64,000 nt of DNA from Neoarius graeffei. Taxonomy: Eukaryota > Chordata > Actinopteri > Siluriformes > Ariidae. Positions 57,490-64,000 of this stretch are shown piece by piece (positions within the stretch are counted from its first letter, which is position 1; each line of letters opens with the position of its first letter). The DNA is taken from positions 59,507,238-59,571,237 of the forward strand of contig NC_083587.1 in NCBI RefSeq assembly GCF_027579695.1. The letters run 5' to 3'. The translations under genes and the position numbers were made by a program. The notes beneath the pieces are model-generated. The model ran no database searches, had not been told where the DNA came from, and saw only the letters and a list, made by a program, of their open reading frames with translations.

Positions 57490-57940
57490 GATAAACTCCA
57501 GTGTTTATAAACTAAAACTTGGACCCCAGACATGTCCTCTCTCATCAGATGCCTGTGAGCTGAGCTGAATGTTTGTGGTTCTCTGAATAAAACACACCTG
57601 TGTATTTAAAAGTAGTCAAATACTTTCACTTTCACTGAGTATTCCTATTACCCTATTCCACATTTCTAACACTATCTCAAGGAAATATGGCTATAATCGG
57701 CTATTAAACTTTATTTTTATACTCTAACAGCCTTTTAAAAATGTTATCACTGAATAAAGAATAAAATCTGAAGCCATACTTACACTGTGAGACGCGTTAT
57801 AGGCGTTAATAAAGCCTGTGAATTAACTTCCTGTCCTCCCTTCGATGGCGAAGAATAAAAATAACAAAATTAAAACAAAACTAAAGAGCTAAAACGGTTT
57901 TAGAAGCGATTTTGAGTGCAGAAAGGTAAAGGTGCCTCAC
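57490..57940. other. Presumed 5' part of the tap1 UTR intron
   Basis: No repeat or exon identified. A donor-like AG|GTGAGG on the minus strand lies at its upper edge (57939-57940). Confidence 0.35.
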
Positions 57941-58160
57941 CTACACACACCAAACAAGAACTGAACAATGACAGAAAGACATTAGGAAAATATCTGGGCT
58001 GAATCCTAAATGCCCATGTGCTCCCTAGATAACGTCACTACATATGATGTAAAATAAAGGCTTCTGCGCACGCGCTAGTGCACTACATGTTCTGTCGAGG
58101 AGCCATTCAGGACCGAGCCGTAGCCAAAAACACTAGGTGAAACCGAAAGTATCCGAAATC
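57941..58160 (-). promoter_or_regulatory. tap1: Candidate tap1 5' non-coding exon and promoter with ISRE
   Basis: The minus strand has TGTAG|GTGAGGC at 57940, a good donor that could pair with the acceptor at 54299. About 200 bp further upstream, GAAACCGAAAGT at 58139-58150 (plus strand) fits the GAAANNGAAA core of interferon-stimulated response elements. TAP1 is a classical interferon-induced gene through IRF factors. A CCAAT box follows at about 58339 (ACCAATCAGAG). The region is locally CpG-rich (GCGCACGCGC at about 58066). No TATA box is clear. The transcription start cannot be placed. Confidence 0.4.
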
Positions 58161-58446
58161 GGGGAAAACCCAGAGTCTATAACACTTAAGGACGAGAAAG
58201 AAGACAGAAAAACACTTACAGGGAGATTACATGGTCCAAAATGGTCGACTAATCACCAAAAAGTATTAAAAAATGACTCGAAAATGGATAACATTGTGAG
58301 CTGTTCTCTACAAAAAAAAAAATACCTCACGTTCTCGACCAATCAGAGGCGCAGGAATGAAATGGCGCCATCTCGTGGCTCGCACGTGCATCCTGAGTCT
58401 GTCAGTGGTTGCCAGATTGTGTTGTTTCCCCACCAACAAATTCTCA

Positions 58447-58829
58447 TCACATCTCATCTCATCTCATCATCTCCAGCTGCTTTATCCTGTTCTACAGGGT
58501 CGCAGGCAAGCTGGAGCCTATCCCAGCTGACTACGGGCGAAAGGCGGGGTACACCCTGGACAAGTCGCCAGGTCATCACAGGGCTGACACATAGACACAG
58601 ACAACCATTCACACTCACATTCACACCTACGGTCAATTTAGAGTCACCAGTTAACCTAACCTGCATGTCTTTGGACTGTGGAGGAAACCAGAGCACCCGG
58701 AGGAAACCCACGTGGACACGGGGAGAACATGCAAACTCCGCACAGAAAGGCCCTTGCCGGCCACGGGGCTCGAACCCGGACCTTCTTGCGGTGAGGCGAC
58801 AGTGCTAACCACTACGCCACCGTGCCGCC
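58447..58829 (-). repeat. tRNA-derived SINE, full-length, upstream of tap1
   Basis: Same family as 13858-14229; B-box-like GGGTTCGAGCC on the minus strand near 58766, GAGAT tail at 58450. The long plus-strand open frame across it (58137-58808) is not a gene. Confidence 0.9.
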
Positions 58830-58870
58830 CCTGCCAAAAATTGGTTTTCTTTAAAATGAAGTCGAATTTC

Positions 58871-59921
58871 CATCCATCCATTATCTGCAGCCGCTAATCC
58901 TGTTCTACAGGGTCGCAGGCAAGCTGGAGCCTATCCCAGCTGACTATGGGTGAGAGGCGGGGTACACCCTGGACAAGTCGCCAGGTTATCACAGGGCTGA
59001 CACATATTATGCCGCTTTTCCACTACCAACACGGCTGAGTTGGGCTGAGCCGTGCCGTGCTGAGTTGGGCTGAGTCGAGCTGAGTGGGGCTGTTGGAGTT
59101 GCATTTCGACTACAACTGCGCTGAACCGTGCTGGCTGGAAGTGGGTGGACACATTGGGTGGAGTTAGCGAAAGTGGGTGGACGTCACGTGATGTCGTTAG
59201 GCGGCGCAAACAGTGACATCAGTGACCTTTTAAGCGGTAGTCTCACGACCCGGATAGTAAACAATAAACATGGAGGACATGGAGTCGTTAGTGTTGCTGG
59301 TCTTGGTGCTGTGGCTTGTTGTCACCAACAACGCCAACAGATACTGGCAAGAGCGTATAGATGAGGCGAGGCGCATAAGGCTTCAGAAATTCTCGTAATT
59401 CGTAATTCTTCTTCTTCCGGGTTTACGGTGTTTACAGATCCCAGCGTGCTTGCGGGGCATGTGTGGGCATGTGAGGACACTCCTCCTCACCAATCAGTGC
59501 ACAGGGGAGTGTCTCCTCATGCCCCTAGCCCCACTCGGCTCGGTTTGGCTCGCTTCAGCCCCACTCCAAAACCGTGCGAGTTTTGGGTGCTGAGTAGGGC
59601 TGAAGCGAGCTGAGTCATGCTGCTCTGAGGTAGTCGAAATGCGAGCCGCGTTGGGCTGAAGTGAGCTGAAGTGAGCTGAAAAAGGGTAGTGGAAAAGGGC
59701 CACACACAACCATTCACATTCACACCTACGGTCAATTTAGAGCCACCAGTTAACCTAACCTGCATGTCTTTGGACTGTGGGGGAAACCAGAGCACCCGGA
59801 GGAAACCCACACAGACATGGGGAGAACATGCAAACTCCACACAGAAAGGCCCTCACCGGCCGTTGGGCTTGAACCCGGACCTTCTTGCTGTGAGGCAGCA
59901 GTGCTAACCACTACACCATCC
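58871..59921 (-). repeat. Same-family SINE split by a Harbinger-like element
   Basis: 3' part 58871-59009 and 5' part 59703-59921 of one SINE, separated by 59010-59702. AAGTCGAATTT at 58859 and again at 60374 suggests this SINE and the next one arose from one insertion site. Confidence 0.8.
59010..59702 (+). mobile_element. Harbinger-like element with TGCCGCTTTTCCAC ends, copy 2
   Basis: Inverse-orientation copy of 34668-35339 (693 bp). Encodes near 59270 [37 protein letters not shown], a short exon-like frame ending with a stop; the same peptide is encoded in copy 1. It may be a transposase first exon; the family is not certain. Confidence 0.7.
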
Positions 59922-60373
59922 ATCCATCCATTATCTGTAGCCGCTTATCCTGTTCTACAGGGTCTCAGGCAAGCTGGAGCCTATCCCAGCTGACTATGGG
60001 CGAGAGGTGGGGTACACCCTGGACAAGTCGCCAGGTTATTGCAGGGCTGACACATAGAGACAAACAACCATCCACACTCACATTCACACCTTAGAGCCAT
60101 TCAGGACCGAGCCGTAGCCAAAATGGAGCGTTGCTGTGGAAGTTTGTGTTCATTCATCCACAATTGAGAAATTAACAATTTAGAGCCACCAATTAACCTA
60201 ACCTGCATGTCTTTGGACTGTGGGGGAAACCGGAGCACCTGGAGGAAACCCATGCAGACACAGGGAGAACATGTAAATTTCACACAGAAAGGCCCTCGCT
60301 GGCAGTTGGGTTCAAACCCAGGACCTTCTTGCTGTGAGGCGACAGCGCTAACCACTACACCACCGTGCTGCCC
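59922..60373 (-). repeat. Same-family SINE with an 85-bp chimeric insert
   Basis: SINE sequence at 59922-60090 and about 60180-60373 is broken by 60094-60178, which copies two neighbouring loci (see findings). Tail CCATCCATCCATTATC at the left, tRNA-like head at the right. Confidence 0.8.
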
Positions 60374-60482
60374 AAGTCGAATTTAGGTTTTTAAAATACT
60401 ACACTATATGGCCAGAAGTTTGTGTACACCTGACCATTGCACCTATATATGTGGAAACACAATTGTCCAGAATGTCTTTGTA

Positions 60483-60786
60483 TCAAGTCCCTCCCGTGCT
60501 AGGATCTGGTCTTCCCAGGCAGCCTCCTGTAACTCCAGTACTAACCAGCTCTTGAGGCACAGGGATGCGGCACCAATCTCTGTTTCTATAGCCCTCGGCC
60601 TCTCACCTATTATATAGCTAGGGTTACAGTGGGGGGTTGGTGCTCTGGTAACCGCAAGAGTTTGACTCCCTACTCCCATCTGTATTGCAGCGTGCCTTGC
60701 CACATGGCTGTAGGTACCATTTTTATGTGGTCTTTGTTATGGCCCGACCGTGACTAGAACTCACGATCTCCCAGTCAAGAGGCTAC
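60483..60786 (-). repeat. tRNA-derived SINE of a third family
   Basis: A perfect 12-bp duplication AATGTCTTTGTA lies at 60471-60482 and 60787-60798. The minus-strand head has A-box-like TAGCCTCTTGACTGGG and B-box-like GAGTTCTAGTCAC. The body of about 300 bp is unrelated to the other SINEs here. Confidence 0.75.
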
Positions 60787-60839
60787 AATGTCTTTGTACG
60801 CTGTAGCATTACAATTTCCTTTCACTGGAAATAAGAGGC

Positions 60840-61000
60840 CCAAATCTGTTCCGGCATGACAATGCTCCTGTGCACAAAGCAAGCTCCATGAAGAGCTGGT
60901 TTGCACCAAGCCCTGACCTCAACCCCAACTGAACACCTGGGATGAACTGGAACTGCATCTCCTCACCCAACGCTGGTGTCTGACCTCAATGTTTGTGGAT
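60840..61000 (+). pseudogene. Transposase C-terminal scrap in the Tc1/mariner remnant
   Basis: With frame changes it reads HDNAPVHKASSMKSWF, then SPDLNP and ELELHLLTQRW. This is the second Asp region and the Glu region of a Tc1-like DDE domain. Everything before it has been deleted. Confidence 0.6.
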
Positions 61001-61134
61001 GAATGAACACAAACTTCCACAGCAACACTCCAAAATCTACTGGAAAGCCTTCCCAGAGGAGTGGAGGTTATTATAACAGCAATGGAATCTGGAATGTGAT
61101 GGTCAGGTGTCCACAAACTTTTGGCCATATCGTA

Positions 61135-63890
61135 CAGCCTAATATCACCAATATTAGCCAACTTACCTCGCAAGCGAATACACAAAATGAGGTGGCCCGA
61201 GAAAACCTGTTGGAAGTCGCTGAGTTTTGGAAAAGAACCAAAAATAATGACAGTTTTGGCTTTAAACAGGGTTATTTGATAGTAATACAGAATGATGGCC
61301 GTATTTTTAGAAAACATTTTAATATTTTGTATTGGACCTTTTATTATTATTATTATTACTTTAAGCTAACATTCAAATCTTGCCTTGGCTTCCTGCAAAG
61401 GTCACTGTTGTGTAACGAACCAGTGTAACAAATGTGGTAGTAATAAGCAGTCAGATTGCTTTTCTCATGATTTGATTACGTTGTTGGACATTTATATGCC
61501 ATACCATAATTGACATAAGCCTCTTCAATTCAGTTTGTAATCAGATACCGGTTGTCAAAATGTCCGCAATGCTCCTGCGGCATCATCAAAACAAAGAAGA
61601 GTGCTTACACAATGTCCAGATGACAGCAGACAAAGTTTTGAAAACGTTATGAAAAAGGCATTGATATTTAACAAAATAGGAGAATTATTCAGCATGAACA
61701 CAGATATGTCGAGTGAAGAGACGATGACAAGCCTGTGAGTGACTTTTACTTTGGGTGATGAGACAGAGATTGATGTGGATGATGCTAATAATCTATTCAA
61801 AGTGAAGACCCCCCCCCCCCCCCCATTATAAACTTGAATTCATTAAATATAGCACTAATGGAGCTTTTTCATGAGTAGACCGGGTTTTAAATTAGTATGT
61901 TTTTTGAACTGTAAACTAAATGATATGACTGTACTGTGATGAAACACATCAATGCTGGTGATAAAAAAAAAAGTTTGCATTTTATGGATTGAAAATTACT
62001 CAAAACACCATCTATTGGTTAAAGGTTGACTGCCGTTCAGATTTTTCAAGTTTAGGCCATAAAAAGAATTTTCCCGACACCCAATTATTTTTGTTTAGTG
62101 GACCAAAAGCTGCTGAATTCGAATCACAGACTTCCAATTTTATCAGGTTTTTTTTTTTTTTTAATAGAACAATTAATGAATTTCAGGCCATGTGGCCCGG
62201 AATTCTCTGCTATTTTTTCCTGCTTCACCATGACCCAATTCAAGATACTACATCATGTATATCACGTGGTGGGCTTTCCCCGTTCACGCGAGGCATTGTG
62301 GGATACAAATTTGAAACAGGAAAGGAAAATGGAAGATGCGAGTGATATGTGAAAGACTGACGACAGTAACGGAAAGCGAGAAGAAAAGACGTTATGTTAT
62401 ATATGAAGGGAAGGAAACGCAGAACCAAACTAATAAATATCGGCGCTCAGCGAGCACCTCGGTGTGATCAGCTGTTCGTTTAGCGACAGAATGATGGAAC
62501 TGTCAGTGCACGCTCAAAGGTAAACCTGTCGATGGCAGTAATGTAGCACTGGATGCCAGCTGCTGTAAAACCCAAAAGAAGAAGAAGAAGAAGCGGAAGA
62601 AATAGAAGAAGAAGGTAAACCTGCGCATGCGCACACGGACTTCCTCTGTCTGCTTGACTGCACGAAGCGAGCGATTTCATGCACATTATTTGCTTTAATA
62701 CCCTCAAATTAAATAACTTCCCAGCCACAGAATGGCCTGATATTTTGCGAGATGTTACAGAAATAAACATATATCACAATGACCACATTTCAGACGGAAC
62801 TAAATTTCACCGATTTTATGAAATTGAAAGGTTGTCTAGATTTAAAATCGTCCTGAAACTTGCAAGGCCGATGCTGATGTAGAGTCGACCATTTGGTACT
62901 GCCCTCCATGATGAAGTTTATTATTAAAAAAGGAACGTGTACGCCTTCGAATCAAAGGTGGGAGGAGCACCTCGCCCAGCCCCCGCCCTCGAGTGGTAGC
63001 CTGCGAAACCACGCTCATTTCCAAATATACTCTGTACTGATCAAGGCTCACTGAGCAACTCCTGCCTCACATATCCATATTCATGGAATGTACTGTAAAA
63101 GTCTTCACTTCTCCGCGATTTATATAATGTTGATAAAAATCCAAACTAATTTATTTATCACTAACCTTAGCTAAATAAGCTAGCTAGCATAGAACATTGG
63201 ATCTGTGGCTAAATGTTTATACATACTTCTAATATAATCTGTGCAAAAGGATTTAGCCTTTTATATCGCACTTGTTTATTTTATGGGTACTTATATAGTG
63301 AGGAAAAAGATTTATTGAAGCTAAACAAAACAAAACTGTGGAACTGTAATACTACTCCGCCCCTTACCCCACCCTATTTTGTGTTCTGCAGTCTTTTTTC
63401 TTTTTAAGGCTGAGAAATGTTGGCCGATTTGACCTTTTTTTGTAGTTTATTCAACTGATATGCATTTACTCAACAATACTTCATGTATAGATGTGTGGAT
63501 AACGGACTATTTCTGACTTCCTGAAATAAAACTCTTTTATACAAAGTCAGATCGCAGCAATATATATTCTGCAACCTCGCCACAATACACACACATACAC
63601 ACTCGCACTCCTATTCTTTCCCACACAGTGGCAGGAAATAGTCCAGATATCCGCAGAAAAAGAATGAGGGAGAAAATCAAAGAGGCGTGGACATAACCGT
63701 TCGCACGGCTTGGGGTATTTTTGCATTGGGTCTGAGAGGGGAGAACTAAGAATTTAAAAAAGATACACATTGACTTGTTACTAGAGCAAAAGTTGTGCAT
63801 AGTGAAAGGGACTGCATGTGACTGGCACTTCATAGAACCTGTGTGTGTAAAATTGTCAGAAAGAAAGAGAAGAACCATTCAGGACCGAAC
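61135..63890. other. Intergenic DNA, nothing firmly recognised
   Basis: No gene with supported splice sites. It contains an AT-rich (ATT)n run at 61342-61358, a C run at 61810-61824 and (GAA)n at 62576-62595. The plus-strand frame 62679-62882 (HIICFNTLKLNNFPATEWPD) has no family I recognise; it could be a degraded transposon exon. Confidence 0.4.
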
Positions 63891-63897
63891 ATTTACT

Positions 63898-63955
63898 ATG
63901 GTCCTGGTGGAAGGTCTGATCTTCATGTTATGGCCTCTCAGCAGTTTATGTCATG
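63898..63955 (+). CDS. Probable signal-peptide first exon of a gene leaving the window
   Basis: ATG at 63898 encodes MVLVEGLIFMLWPLSSLCH, then G split by a consensus donor G|GTGAGT at 63956 (phase 1). The hydrophobic core LIFMLWPL with a small-residue end is a typical secretory signal. A signal exon ending in phase 1 is usual for immunoglobulin-superfamily and many receptor genes, but the family cannot be told from this exon. TTTAAAAAAG at about 63754 could act as a TATA-like element. The gene is transcribed away from tap1, which points the other way. Confidence 0.5.
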
Positions 63956-64000
63956 GTGAGTCCAGATCAATTTGATGGACAGATGGATGGATGGATGGAC

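Larger units (their letters stand above)
60402..61132 (+). mobile_element. Tc1/mariner remnant with CACTATATGGCC ends
   Basis: Left TACACTATATGGCCAGAAGT, right TTTTGGCCATATCGTA, with GTGTACACCTGACCAT mirrored by ATGGTCAGGTGTCCAC. Strongly shortened compared with an intact element. It contains a SINE at 60483-60786. Confidence 0.8.

Noticed and set aside
58137-58808. 223-codon plus-strand open frame near the tap1 promoter
   Set aside because: Most of it is the antisense of a tRNA-derived SINE; similar frames occur at every copy of this SINE (for example 26274-26756).
61003-61428. 141-codon plus-strand frame
   Set aside because: Its first half is the end of a Tc1/mariner remnant read out of the transposase frame; no splice sites or homology marks.

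Overview
This is eukaryotic, vertebrate DNA, and almost certainly from a teleost fish. It holds one well-resolved host gene with spliced exons, several Tc1-like transposons of types common in fish, tRNA-headed fish SINEs, and many hAT, TTAA-target and Harbinger-like elements. A siluriform or another otophysan is plausible, but nothing here fixes the species.

The host gene is tap1 (ABCB2), the antigen-peptide transporter half-subunit. It runs on the minus strand from the start codon at 54285 to the stop at 22471. Twelve coding exons join in phase through GT/AG sites to 2202 nt, or 733 codons plus stop. The exons total about 2.2 kb inside about 32 kb, and the introns are filled with nested transposons. 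The nucleotide-binding domain has an unusual set of motifs: Walker [10 protein letters not shown], signature VSGGQ, Asp-Asp after Walker B, D-loop SDLD, and Asn at the H-loop. Most of these mark the degenerate ATPase site expected of TAP1 rather than TAP2 or ABCB9. A splice acceptor lies just upstream of the start codon. About 3.6 kb further up is a donor-like site, followed by an interferon-response-like motif near 58.14 kb, so a 5' non-coding exon is likely.

Layout: 1-6.2 kb is a degenerate tandem array of about 79 bp units, split by a zinc-finger-bearing element and by a nearly intact Tc1 element. 6.2-9.9 kb is a three-level nest (hAT in Harbinger-like in Tc1). 10.0-11.7 kb is a LINE reverse-transcriptase remnant, itself interrupted. 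11.8-14.8 kb is a four-layer nest. 14.8-22.4 kb is AT-rich DNA with MITEs, SINEs and a 1.2 kb inverted-repeat element. 22.5-54.3 kb is tap1 with its TE-filled introns. 54.3-58.2 kb holds the presumed 5' UTR intron (with a Tc1 element) and the promoter. 58.4-61.1 kb is a SINE cluster and a Tc1/mariner remnant. 61.1-63.9 kb is unrecognised. At 63898-63955 on the plus strand is a probable signal-peptide first exon of another gene that leaves the window.

Two families deserve a second look. (1) Palindrome-rich repeats carry short exons that look like the N-terminal core-binding part of a Crypton/KIAA1958-type tyrosine recombinase, at three separate places in tap1 introns. (2) TTAA-flanked elements with TTAAAGG termini keep two first exons on opposite strands, a THAP finger on one and an acidic exon ending at a split Trp codon on the other. 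No RNA gene, CRISPR array or viral gene was seen.
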